DNA of 7,029 nt from Bacillota bacterium (GCA_023458995.1 JAEWVV010000038.1:1-7029), one strand, 5' to 3'; shown: positions 1 to 6,616, counted from the first letter of the stretch. The notes: generated by a model not told the origin, from the sequence alone. Translations and numbers: made by a program.

Positions 1-520
1 CGAGTGCATCTCGATATTTCTTTTGTGATTCAAAGGGTGCAAACTCAATATCGATTGATTTTAAATAAGCTTTCATGCTCTTGTAATCGCGTGGATATTT
101 CTTTTCTAGAAATAAACCATCATGAATTGAGACATTATCAAGCATATAAAAACGCTCTTTAAGTTGCGCATTTTTAGGTAAATCAAGGATGACACCAATC
201 GTTGTGTATTTCTTAATTTGTTCATCAAAAAACTCTAAAGCAACATGGGTAATAACATCCCCATTGCGTAAGAATTCTTTATTTTCAGCACCGATTCTTC
301 CTCTGACATACCCTTCAAGTGTACGTCTTGCATCATCTGTGGCAGCAATATTAAATTTAGCACCACTTCTACCACCCACAAAAAGATATTGCATCGCGTC
401 AAGTAAAGTAGATTTCCCTGAACCGTTTTCACCAGAGATTAATGCATTATCTTTAATCTCAATGGTTTGATTCGAGAATAAGTGCCAGTTGATGAGTTTA
501 ATCTTCGTCAGTTTCTTCAC
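1..520 (-). CDS. jetC: JetC, SMC-like ATPase of a Wadjet system (5' part only)
   Basis: Seen: an uninterrupted frame of 173 codons from a GTG at 520-518 to the window edge, so only the N-terminus is present. It opens MKKLTKIKLINWHLFSNQTI, followed by a P-loop GENGSGKST at residues 30-38 and then LLDAMQYLF. The opening strand plus Walker A is the typical SMC/MukB-like ATPase head start. The start is fixed by a perfect AAGGAGG (532-538), 11 nt upstream; no ATG lies in this frame upstream, and the first 23 nt overlap the end of jetB. Known: JetC is the motor of Wadjet, a MukB-like protein with a long coiled coil that dimerises, hydrolyses ATP and extrudes DNA loops to recognise small circular plasmids. 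Inferred: identity rests on this N-terminus together with jetA and jetB immediately upstream in the canonical order. The coiled coil, signature motif and Walker B lie beyond position 1. Confidence 0.9.
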   Translation of the reverse strand, partial: MKKLTKIKLINWHLFSNQTIEIKDNALISGENGSGKSTLLDAMQYLFVGGRSGAKFNIAATDDARRTLEGYVRGRIGAENKEFLRNGDVITHVALEFFDEQIKKYTTIGVILDLPKNAQLKERFYMLDNVSIHDGLFLEKKYPRDYKSMKAYLKSIDIEFAPFESQKKYRDAL

Positions 521-1136
521 TTTCTTCGCTGCCTCCTTCCATGTAACCCTCTAGTTTTTGGACAACTTCTTTAATTGATTCAAGGTTTGTCACATAGAGA
601 ATGGTGGGATAAATCTTAATTCTTGCATCATCATGGAGTCCTTTATCGATGTAGTCGATAATGTTGTACGCACGAAGAAATGATAAAGCAGGTTTAAGTT
701 TATCCTTGGTAATACGTTTATTATCAAGATATCCAATACGTGATAATTCTTCATGAATTTCATGAAGGAATATTTCGACGTTTTCATCGAGTGTTACATA
801 ATCTTTTTTACGTTGATAAATCACACGAATAACAAGAAGTAAAACACTTTCTGTCTTTCTTAGGCGCATGTGGTTAAACAAGTTATTATTTTGGATAAAG
901 ACGACTTCATCTTCACGTTTGATTTCTAACGTAAAATCGGTAAGTTCAAAGAATGCTTCAAATGCTTCTTTAAACGCTAAAATGAAACGATAATCGTTTG
1001 TATCTCCAGGCTTTTTCTTCGTGATATAGTTCACTTGAAAGAGCTTGTTTGTAATTCTTGAGAATATTGCTTTTTCGCCTTCTTTAAGTGCACTATATTC
1101 GTCATTAAATTGTTTGAGTGCTTGTCCTTTATTCAT
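498..1136 (-). CDS. jetB: JetB, KITE (MukE-like) subunit of a Wadjet system
   Basis: A 212-residue protein of the DUF4194/JetB type. Seen: an N-terminal region with KLFQVNYITKK and DYRFILAFKEAFEAFF (residues 31-63), then a strand-rich stretch (68-82) and a helical block with RLRKTESVLLLVIRVIYQ (91-108), consistent with the tandem winged-helix layout of KITE proteins. It ends in an acidic low-complexity tail (about residues 201-212, GGSEESEETDED). No enzyme motif is visible, as expected for a structural subunit. Known: JetB binds the JetA kleisin and bridges the SMC heads in the JetABC complex, like MukE in MukBEF. The ATG overlaps the jetA stop as ATGA and has an AGAGGTG ribosome site just upstream inside jetA, indicating translational coupling. 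The acidic tail is encoded by the same bases that carry the jetC ribosome site and start. Confidence 0.9.
   Translation of the reverse strand: MNKGQALKQFNDEYSALKEGEKAIFSRITNKLFQVNYITKKKPGDTNDYRFILAFKEAFEAFFELTDFTLEIKREDEVVFIQNNNLFNHMRLRKTESVLLLVIRVIYQRKKDYVTLDENVEIFLHEIHEELSRIGYLDNKRITKDKLKPALSFLRAYNIIDYIDKGLHDDARIKIYPTILYVTNLESIKEVVQKLEGYMEGGSEESEETDED
532..538 (-). promoter_or_regulatory. jetC ribosome binding site inside jetB
   Basis: Minus strand AAGGAGG, located within the coding sequence for the acidic tail of JetB, with an 11-nt spacer to the GTG at 520-518. It is the reason for calling the non-ATG start of jetC. The spacer is slightly longer than the usual 6-9 nt. Confidence 0.8.
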
Positions 1137-2515
1137 CGTTTCACCTCTTTAATTCTAAAGTTTTGGAACGTTACAAAATTGTTCGTGCATTCTTTATTCA
1201 TCAGTTCAACATCGTAATGCATACCGACTGACTTCGAGTAAAGGAAAATCAAGATAAGTTTCACGTAATCTTCTTGTGTTTCTAAAGGTATTGTTGAAGC
1301 TTCGATTGATTTTTGATCACCTAAAAGGTGAACTGCATACTCATTGATTTCTTTTTTACCGTAGATATTATTTTTAAGAAGAGCTCTAATTTTTTCTTTA
1401 CGGTATTCTTCAGTGATTAAATTATCATCAAATGTGATTTCTTCAGCAACCGTATCAATTCTTGGTCTGCGTTGATTATAAAGTGATCCGGTATCTAAGT
1501 TTCTAATTTGTGATAGATTGAATAACTGATTGTAGTTGATATCTTTATGGTTCATGATGATTCTAAACAATCTATTAAAAATACCTTCAATATCATCTGA
1601 TTTGTTCGTTAAGAATAAAATTTTAGCTGCTGCAGCACTGATGTATTGCTCGTTCTTACGGTCGATGGCTAGAATTAAATGTTCTAAAGATGCAAACGAA
1701 TCATTAATGAACCGCAAGCGATCTTCGACATAATGAAATGATTCATTATAGTCTTCAATATGCTTAATGGTTTGAACTTTATAAGCGAGTTGATCCATCA
1801 AATCTTCACTGTTTAATATCTTATTAATTGAATCAACAATTTGACGTTTATAACGCGGGAGTGAATCGGTTGTTTTTAAGTTGTAATATGCTGAATCAAA
1901 GAAGTTTTGTTTGTATTCAACAAGGAGTTTTTCAAGTAAATTTTGTAAATCATTCTTGTTTTGTTTCTTTGTGATATCGTAATAATACCGGTAAATATTT
2001 GCTTTTAATGACTTTAATTTTCTTAGAATATCATGTGTCTTTTGATACGCTTGTTCGAGGACTCCGATACCTTCATCGACATTAAATGAAGACAAAAGAG
2101 AATACACGGTATAGATTTCACCAGTGTATTCGCTTTGACGATTTGTCGCAATACTTTCTAACATATCAATCATTTGAATGGAATAATCAAATAGGTTTAA
2201 TGATGTTCTATAGTCGCCAAGTTCTTCTTCACCTAGCCAACCATTTTTCTTTAGTACGTTAATCACATGAAGTGCTTTTTGACGTGAAGTGCGTGCAATT
2301 TCGTCTTCCTCTACATCTAAAAAATCATCTAGAGGTTGCTCATCAAAATAGTCAATGAGTCTCTGGATAATGACTTCACGATCCCCCTGAAAGGCATCTT
2401 CGACAGTATCAATCGTGTGATAAATAATGAAGATACAATCGACATACGTCTTCTTATTCGGGGAGGAGAGCACACTGAAAAAATTAGGATGTATCGTGTC
2501 AAACAGATGTGCCAT
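1133..2515 (-). CDS. jetA: JetA, kleisin (MukF-like) subunit of a Wadjet system
   Basis: A 460-residue protein beginning MAHLFDTIHPNFFSVLSSPN, which I recognise as the JetA family start (DUF5716-like variant). Seen: an N-terminal helical/winged-helix region to about residue 115, including ARTSRQKALHVINVLKKNGWL (74-94); a long helical middle (about 110-320) with charged, coiled-coil-like stretches such as 152-204; and a C-terminal domain from about 366 to the end. Known: as the kleisin, JetA links the two JetC heads through its terminal domains and carries JetB. Start choice: AAAGGAGG at 2521-2528 is followed by two adjacent ATGs. The second (2515) lies 5 nt from GGAGG and gives the family-like MAHLF; the first (2518) is only 2 nt away. 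A farther ATG at 2584 has no ribosome site. The gene follows the helicase gene after 89 nt and ends in the ATGA overlap with jetB. The Wadjet subtype (DUF5716 suggests type III) is from memory. Confidence 0.9.
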   Translation of the reverse strand: MAHLFDTIHPNFFSVLSSPNKKTYVDCIFIIYHTIDTVEDAFQGDREVIIQRLIDYFDEQPLDDFLDVEEDEIARTSRQKALHVINVLKKNGWLGEEELGDYRTSLNLFDYSIQMIDMLESIATNRQSEYTGEIYTVYSLLSSFNVDEGIGVLEQAYQKTHDILRKLKSLKANIYRYYYDITKKQNKNDLQNLLEKLLVEYKQNFFDSAYYNLKTTDSLPRYKRQIVDSINKILNSEDLMDQLAYKVQTIKHIEDYNESFHYVEDRLRFINDSFASLEHLILAIDRKNEQYISAAAAKILFLTNKSDDIEGIFNRLFRIIMNHKDINYNQLFNLSQIRNLDTGSLYNQRRPRIDTVAEEITFDDNLITEEYRKEKIRALLKNNIYGKKEINEYAVHLLGDQKSIEASTIPLETQEDYVKLILIFLYSKSVGMHYDVELMNKECTNNFVTFQNFRIKEVKR

Positions 2516-2520
2516 CATGT

Positions 2521-2528
2521 CCTCCTTT
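2521..2528 (-). promoter_or_regulatory. jetA ribosome binding site
   Basis: On the minus strand this reads AAAGGAGG, a near-perfect anti-16S match. It decides the jetA start: the ATG at 2515 is 5 nt away and the ATG at 2518 only 2 nt. It rules out the upstream ATG at 2584 as the main start. Confidence 0.85.
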
Positions 2529-2546
2529 ATTTTAATAAAATAAAAA

Positions 2547-2563
2547 AATATGAATTTCATATT
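2547..2563 (-). terminator. Perfect palindrome in the jetA leader; possible weak terminator or operator
   Basis: AATATGAATTTCATATT is a perfect 8-1-8 inverted repeat. As RNA from the minus strand it can fold with 7 pairs and a 3-nt loop, and it is followed by a U-rich run (UUUUUAUUUUAUU), so it could be a weak rho-independent terminator for helicase transcripts. The predicted jet transcription start (about 2558) falls within it, so it could equally be a repressor operator. The stem is entirely AT except for one G-C pair, so terminator strength would be low. Confidence 0.4.
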
Positions 2564-2564
2564 C

Positions 2565-2573
2565 ATTGTAACA
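2565..2573 (-). promoter_or_regulatory. Probable jet operon promoter, extended -10
   Basis: Minus strand TGTTACAAT is an extended -10 element (TGn plus TACAAT). No convincing -35 hexamer lies 17 nt upstream, which extended -10 promoters can tolerate. The predicted transcription start is near 2558, leaving a leader of about 43 nt before the jetA ATG. It sits in the 89-nt gap after the helicase gene and would drive jetA-jetB-jetC and probably jetD. Predicted from sequence only. Confidence 0.5.
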
Positions 2574-2604
2574 TGAAAGGTCATATTTTTTATTATTTTT
2601 TGTA

Positions 2605-4269
2605 TTATTTGTATTTACCAAGCGATATTTTAATCTTTTTGCCGTTGATGGTTTTTCCATCAAGTTCTTCAAGTCGCTTGATTGCTGCTGGATGAATTTG
2701 GAATTCGGTGTTGTTTTTATTCATGGTAATGTCACCGATATTCTTTGGAAACATGTCAGCATGTTTTTTGAAAAGATCTAAGAGTTGTACAGGACGAAGA
2801 CCGTCTTCTTTGCCTAAGTTTATGCTTGCGATACGGTATGTTTGAGAACGGTTTGATCCTTCTCTTGAAGAACCATCACGATGTGATCTACCTTCTCTTG
2901 AACCGCGTTCATCTCTTCTTCCAGAATCACTTCTCATCTCATCTCTTCTTCTACTTTGTGGAGCTTCAATCGCTTCATACGTCTTAGGTTTATCGATCAC
3001 ATGTTCAAGCAGTGCAGAAATGATTTGATCTTTTGTAAATCCTTCAGCTTCCATTTGGATAATCATATCTTCATGAGATACCTCATTTGAAGATACCATA
3101 TCTCTTAATGTCTTCTGATTTCTTTGTAACATTTTTTCTCTAATTTCTTCTTCAGTAGGAATCGTTTTTTCGATCATCTTCGTTTTAATGAAGCGTTCAA
3201 TCATTTGTAGTTTTCCACGCATTGATGGATACACAAGTGAAATCGAAATACCAGATTTACCTGCACGACCTGTACGTCCAATACGGTGGACATAAAGTTC
3301 ATCTTCAAAAGGAATTTCATAGTTGATGACCATATCGACGTGAGAAATATCTAATCCTCTTGCTGCAACGTCAGTAGCAATTAAATACTTTAACTTCTTG
3401 ACTCTAAATCTTCCCATAACATAGTCTCTTTGAGACTGTTTTAAATCTCCATGGAGTGCATCAGCTTCATAATGATTCTTCTGCAAAAACTCAGTGAGTT
3501 GATCAACATCTATTTTTGTGTTTGCAAATATAATCGCTGACTCTGGTTGATAATAATCCAAGACACGGATTAAGAGTTGATCACGATCAGATTTTTTAAC
3601 GTTATAACAGATTTGTTCAATCTTTGAGACCGTCAAGGTTGGTGCTTCAATACGGATAATTTCTGGATTGTTTTGATACTTTTCTGCCACTTTCTTAATA
3701 AATGGTGGAATCGTTGCTGAAAAGAGTGCTGTCTGTCTTTCTGCAGGTGTATCCTTAAGTAAACGTTCCAAGTCTTCTTGGAAACCCATCTTAAGCATTT
3801 CATCTGCTTCGTCCATCACAAGCATCTTAACGTGTGAAAAGTCAATCGTGCCTCTTTCTTGATGATCAATCGCTCTCCCTGGAGTAGCTACCACGATATG
3901 TGGTTTTTCTGAGAGAGCTTTAAACTGCTTATTATATGATTCGCCACCATAAATGGAGGTGACGCGAACGGATTTATTAAACTTAACAAGTTTGATAAAC
4001 TCCTTATATACCTGTAGTGTTAGCTCTCTTGTTGGACAAATGACAAGTGCTTGAATATTTTGACTTGATAAATCCAACTTCTCTAAAATAGGAATAGCAA
4101 ACGCGAACGTTTTACCAGTTCCTGTCTGTGCCTGGCCAATGAGGTCTTTTCCCTCTAACATTTTGGGGATTGCATGGTGCTGGATGGATGTTGTTTCAAC
4201 CAGTCCAAGAGCTTCAATAGCCTGTTTTGTTTGTTCTAAAATCGGTAATTCATTAAATAATAGATTCAT
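2605..4269 (-). CDS. cshA: DEAD-box ATP-dependent RNA helicase (CshA/DeaD type) with DbpA-like RNA-binding domain
   Basis: A 554-residue cytoplasmic RNA helicase that unwinds short RNA duplexes, expected to act in RNA decay, ribosome assembly and cold adaptation. All core motifs are visible: Q motif around residues 6-30, motif I AQTGTGKT (47-54), Ia PTREL (79-83), Ib TPGR (129-132), II DEAD (153-156), III SAT (184-186), IV IIFANT (246-251), V ATDVAARGLD (298-307) and VI HRIGRTGRAG (328-337). A flexible Arg/Ser/Gly/Asp-rich linker (about 439-476) leads to a DbpA-type RRM-like domain (about 477-554). Start: GAGG lies 6 nt before the ATG at 4269. An in-frame TTG at 4281 overlaps that ribosome site and is unlikely. 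It has its own promoter, and the upstream gene ends in a terminator. The symbol cshA versus deaD is a choice by architecture. Confidence 0.93.
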   Translation of the reverse strand: MNLLFNELPILEQTKQAIEALGLVETTSIQHHAIPKMLEGKDLIGQAQTGTGKTFAFAIPILEKLDLSSQNIQALVICPTRELTLQVYKEFIKLVKFNKSVRVTSIYGGESYNKQFKALSEKPHIVVATPGRAIDHQERGTIDFSHVKMLVMDEADEMLKMGFQEDLERLLKDTPAERQTALFSATIPPFIKKVAEKYQNNPEIIRIEAPTLTVSKIEQICYNVKKSDRDQLLIRVLDYYQPESAIIFANTKIDVDQLTEFLQKNHYEADALHGDLKQSQRDYVMGRFRVKKLKYLIATDVAARGLDISHVDMVINYEIPFEDELYVHRIGRTGRAGKSGISISLVYPSMRGKLQMIERFIKTKMIEKTIPTEEEIREKMLQRNQKTLRDMVSSNEVSHEDMIIQMEAEGFTKDQIISALLEHVIDKPKTYEAIEAPQSRRRDEMRSDSGRRDERGSREGRSHRDGSSREGSNRSQTYRIASINLGKEDGLRPVQLLDLFKKHADMFPKNIGDITMNKNNTEFQIHPAAIKRLEELDGKTINGKKIKISLGKYK

Positions 4270-4299
4270 TTTTTTCCTCAATTCTTTTAAACCTTATTA

Positions 4300-4308
4300 A
4301 CTATACCA
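4300..4308 (-). promoter_or_regulatory. Probable cshA promoter, extended -10 inside an inverted repeat
   Basis: Minus strand TGGTATAGT is a good extended -10, about 30 nt before the cshA start codon. No clear -35 hexamer is seen at 16-18 nt; the region there is a T-run. The element lies inside a perfect 6-3-6 inverted repeat (4299-4313, AACTAT-ACC-ATAGTT), which may be a regulator site or chance in AT-rich DNA. Confidence 0.5.
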
Positions 4309-4396
4309 TAGTTTCAAAAAAAATACTATAAAAATAACATAATTTATTGTTATTGGGTGGTTTCTTGAATTTAAATCTAATATTACTTTATAAAAT

Positions 4397-4416
4397 AAAA
4401 AGACTCATCGAGTCTT
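4397..4416 (-). terminator. Rho-independent terminator of the DsbA/FrnE-like gene
   Basis: Minus strand AAGACTC-GAT-GAGTCTT (4400-4416) forms a 7-bp stem with a 3-nt loop, followed by TTT and ATTTTAT. The stop codon of the thioredoxin-fold gene (TGA, 4407-4405) lies in the loop and stem, so the last codons form the 5' arm. This separates the gene from cshA. A second, weaker AT-only hairpin (arms 4333-4339 and 4348-4354, followed by TTTAT) lies downstream and could back it up. Confidence 0.75.
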
Positions 4417-5052
4417 CTTTCTTTCGCAGTTTTCACCTTCGCAACAATCTGTTTTAACATACTTCACAGAAGCTTGCGTAAGGGCATCTAATAAATGTTC
4501 TTCTGAATGAAATCCAGCAAGTCTAATTTTGCCGTCAATACGAATATGCGGGATCTCAAAAATACCTTTGACAATCGCATTTTCTCTATTCATTTCGACT
4601 GCATCATAAAACTTGTTTGAACGTAGTACTTCATCAACCATTGTAGGATCTAATCCAACTTTTTTAGCAACCCTTCTTAAGACATCATGATTTGAAATAT
4701 CTTGTTTTTCAACATAATAAGTTTTAAAGATTTGTTTGTTAAAATCAAATGCTTTATCCATTTTTTTAGCGAGGTGAGAGAGTCTGTGTGCATCAATCAC
4801 TTTTACGGGTTTTAGGGATTTCGGCATATCCCCAAACATCATGGATACTTCATCATCTGTTAAGACATGATGTTGCGAGAGCACACGATGAAATGTACAA
4901 TCTTCTTCAGGTTCAAAAGAAGGAATCATTTCATAACTACGATAAAGTAGTTCTAAATCCTCAAATGCATATTTTTTATAAAGTTGTTCAATCACCTGGT
5001 GTTGCTTATAGCACAGAGGTGAAATATAATCGAGCCAAAATTCTAGTTTCAT
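4405..5052 (-). CDS. DsbA/FrnE-like thioredoxin-fold protein with SxxC in place of CxxC
   Basis: A 215-residue protein of the DsbA family (FrnE / HCCA-isomerase branch), with no signal peptide, so probably cytoplasmic. Seen: the thioredoxin strand MKLEFWLDYISPLCY places S-P-L-C at residues 11-14, where FrnE proteins have CPxC and the isomerase/GST-kappa branch has SPYS. The helical insert contains DAHRLSHLA (87-95), matching the FrnE-type AHRL motif. The IPHIRIDG stretch has the expected cis-proline (P168) before the last strands. A C-terminal tail carries C203, C204 and C209. Inferred: a thiol-dependent redox or chaperone role using C14 and possibly the tail cysteines; the normal dithiol exchange cannot occur at the first motif. 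The substrate is unknown. The start has an AAGGT ribosome site at 8-9 nt. It has its own promoter (5085-5113) and terminator, so it is a single-gene unit. Confidence 0.8.
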   Translation of the reverse strand: MKLEFWLDYISPLCYKQHQVIEQLYKKYAFEDLELLYRSYEMIPSFEPEEDCTFHRVLSQHHVLTDDEVSMMFGDMPKSLKPVKVIDAHRLSHLAKKMDKAFDFNKQIFKTYYVEKQDISNHDVLRRVAKKVGLDPTMVDEVLRSNKFYDAVEMNRENAIVKGIFEIPHIRIDGKIRLAGFHSEEHLLDALTQASVKYVKTDCCEGENCERKKTR

Positions 5053-5084
5053 GTCATCTACCTTAACTTCATTTTACAAGAGTC

Positions 5085-5113
5085 ATTTTAACCGATATGA
5101 GCCTTATTATCAA
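5085..5113 (-). promoter_or_regulatory. Sigma-A-type promoter for the DsbA/FrnE-like gene
   Basis: Minus strand TTGATA (5113-5108), a 17-nt spacer, then TAAAAT (5090-5085): a close match to TTGACA-N17-TATAAT. It starts 12 nt after the stop codon of the upstream hydrolase and gives a short leader of about 25-26 nt before the ATG at 5052. It is the best-formed promoter in the window. Confidence 0.75.
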
Positions 5114-5125
5114 GTCTTATGCCTA

Positions 5126-6604
5126 CTAGGACACTTCGTAGACAATCTGTTCAGATACAATTGTCATCGTAACATGAACTTGATTAAAATCACTTTCATT
5201 AAGTTTGAAAAGATTTGCATTAAATACGGTAAAATCAGCTAAATTTCCTTGTTTTAAATAGCCTCTATTCGACACTAAGCTAGACTGATGTGAGTTTGTT
5301 GTGTAGAGCTTAACTGCTTCATAAAGTGATAGTGATTCATTCTTCTCGTAGACCTTTTGATTCACAAAAGACTTTCTAAATACTGCATCTTTAATACCTA
5401 TTAATGGATTGGGTATCTCAACAGGTGCATCTGATGACCCAGATAAAATAATGCCATGATTGATATATGTTTTCCAAGGGAAAATAAGTTCAGGTTTTTC
5501 ACTTAAATAGTCAAGTACTCTTGGGAGGTCACTTGCTAAAAATTGCGGCTGAATATCAATTGTGATCGGTAATCCAATCATCTTTTTAACTGTTTTTTTC
5601 ATTGCCCATGGTGCATGAATAATTCGGTCTCTTTGTCCTTTTTTAGGTGGATATAACGTTAAGAGATCAACTACCTCATCTAGACCTAAATCACCAATCA
5701 CATGAACTGCAACCGTTAATCCAAGTTCTCTCATTTTGATGAGTTTATCTCTAAACTGATTCTTTCCCATAACAACTTCGCCCTGTGAGTTTGTTCCTAA
5801 ATAAGGTTTATTCATTAAAGCTGTTTTTGATGATAATGTACCATCATAAAACAGCTTAATACTTCCTAGTTCTAAATAGTCATTCTGAACACCCCACGGT
5901 AGTTTTGATTTAAGAAAATCATTAACAACTTCATGATGGATTAAAAGATGAGCACGAAATGGATAATTATTTAGCACTTCTTGAAAAACCTTATAGGTCT
6001 CATCAAAACCGTTATAGTAAAATAAATCGTCTGTATGACCACCAGTTATACCAAATTGATAAAGTTGTTTTATGGATGCTTCAAGAAAACTTATTAGTTC
6101 TTTAAATCCATGTTTAGGTAACTTATTCATCAGTTCTATTGCTTTATTCTCTTTTAATATGCCAGTTTCGTCCTTGATTTGAAAATAATTTAACGCTTTT
6201 GAATTTACAGTCAGCGAATGATAATCATTATGTCTTAATAGAACAATTTGATCTTTGAAATACTCATCAAGATCATCCTTTGTTAAACCTACATCGATAT
6301 AACCTAATCCCATAATGAAAGGTTTATCTTTATATTCGAGTAAAACATTGATGACATCCTCTTTGGTATCACATCCAAATAGTTTAATCATTGATAAAAA
6401 TTCCCCGTAACCCAACATATGAAGATGTGCATCTGAAAAACCTGGATAAAGATGACCACCTTTTAAGTCGATGATTTCGTCACATAAAGATAAATCAACA
6501 TCTTCATCAAAGTGTGTGATGATTCCATCATTAGTTGCCATTTGATAACAAGCATGGTTTTCATCAATCATTGAATGTAGATAACCATTGATATAGCATT
6601 TCAA
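5126..6604 (-). CDS. Amidohydrolase family protein (YtcJ-like, Amidohydro_3), TTG start
   Basis: A 492-residue TIM-barrel metal-dependent hydrolase. Seen: the N-terminal beta-sandwich, then LYPGFSDAHLH with the metal-binding HxH (H60, H62); SIKLFYDGTLSSKTA with the conserved K250 and D254; VAVHVIGD with H301; RIIHAPWA with H330; SGSSDAPVEIPNPL with the catalytic Asp D392; and a C-terminal sandwich segment GNLADFTVFNAN. These are the landmarks of the YtcJ/Amidohydro_3 subfamily, whose members hydrolyse amides or related C-N bonds; the true substrate cannot be read from sequence. Length is close to the family norm (about 500-550). Start: GAGGTG (6611-6616) lies 6 nt before a TTG at 6604-6602 that opens MKCYINGY. 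In-frame ATGs farther upstream (6637, 6691) lack ribosome sites, and the latter lies within recX. No separate promoter is evident; readthrough from recX is likely. Confidence 0.85.
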   Translation of the reverse strand: MKCYINGYLHSMIDENHACYQMATNDGIITHFDEDVDLSLCDEIIDLKGGHLYPGFSDAHLHMLGYGEFLSMIKLFGCDTKEDVINVLLEYKDKPFIMGLGYIDVGLTKDDLDEYFKDQIVLLRHNDYHSLTVNSKALNYFQIKDETGILKENKAIELMNKLPKHGFKELISFLEASIKQLYQFGITGGHTDDLFYYNGFDETYKVFQEVLNNYPFRAHLLIHHEVVNDFLKSKLPWGVQNDYLELGSIKLFYDGTLSSKTALMNKPYLGTNSQGEVVMGKNQFRDKLIKMRELGLTVAVHVIGDLGLDEVVDLLTLYPPKKGQRDRIIHAPWAMKKTVKKMIGLPITIDIQPQFLASDLPRVLDYLSEKPELIFPWKTYINHGIILSGSSDAPVEIPNPLIGIKDAVFRKSFVNQKVYEKNESLSLYEAVKLYTTNSHQSSLVSNRGYLKQGNLADFTVFNANLFKLNESDFNQVHVTMTIVSEQIVYEVS

Positions 6605-6610
6605 CTCAAT

Positions 6611-6616
6611 CACCTC
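6611..6616 (-). promoter_or_regulatory. Ribosome binding site of the amidohydrolase gene
   Basis: Minus strand GAGGTG, 6 nt before the TTG at 6604. It fixes a non-ATG start and follows the T-run of the recX terminator with no gap. Confidence 0.75.

Noticed and set aside
189..470. Plus-strand open frame of 93 codons
   Set aside because: It lies antisense to jetC, whose Walker A and family-like N-terminus are clear; no ribosome site or recognisable domain.
2516..2584. Longer JetA start at the ATG at 2584 (23 extra residues)
   Set aside because: The extension is translated from the promoter/palindrome region and has no ribosome site; AAAGGAGG sits just before the ATG at 2515.
2336..2695. Plus-strand open frame of 119 codons spanning the jetA start and the cshA end
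   Set aside because: It is antisense to two well-supported genes and runs through the jet promoter region; the translation looks like chance AT-rich sequence.
4270..4281. TTG start for the helicase at 4281
   Set aside because: The TTG overlaps the GAGG that serves the ATG at 4269; the added residues are not part of the family core.
4788..5242. Two plus-strand open frames antisense to the FrnE-like and hydrolase genes
   Set aside because: No ribosome site or domain, and they overlap genes with clear motifs and a promoter on the minus strand.
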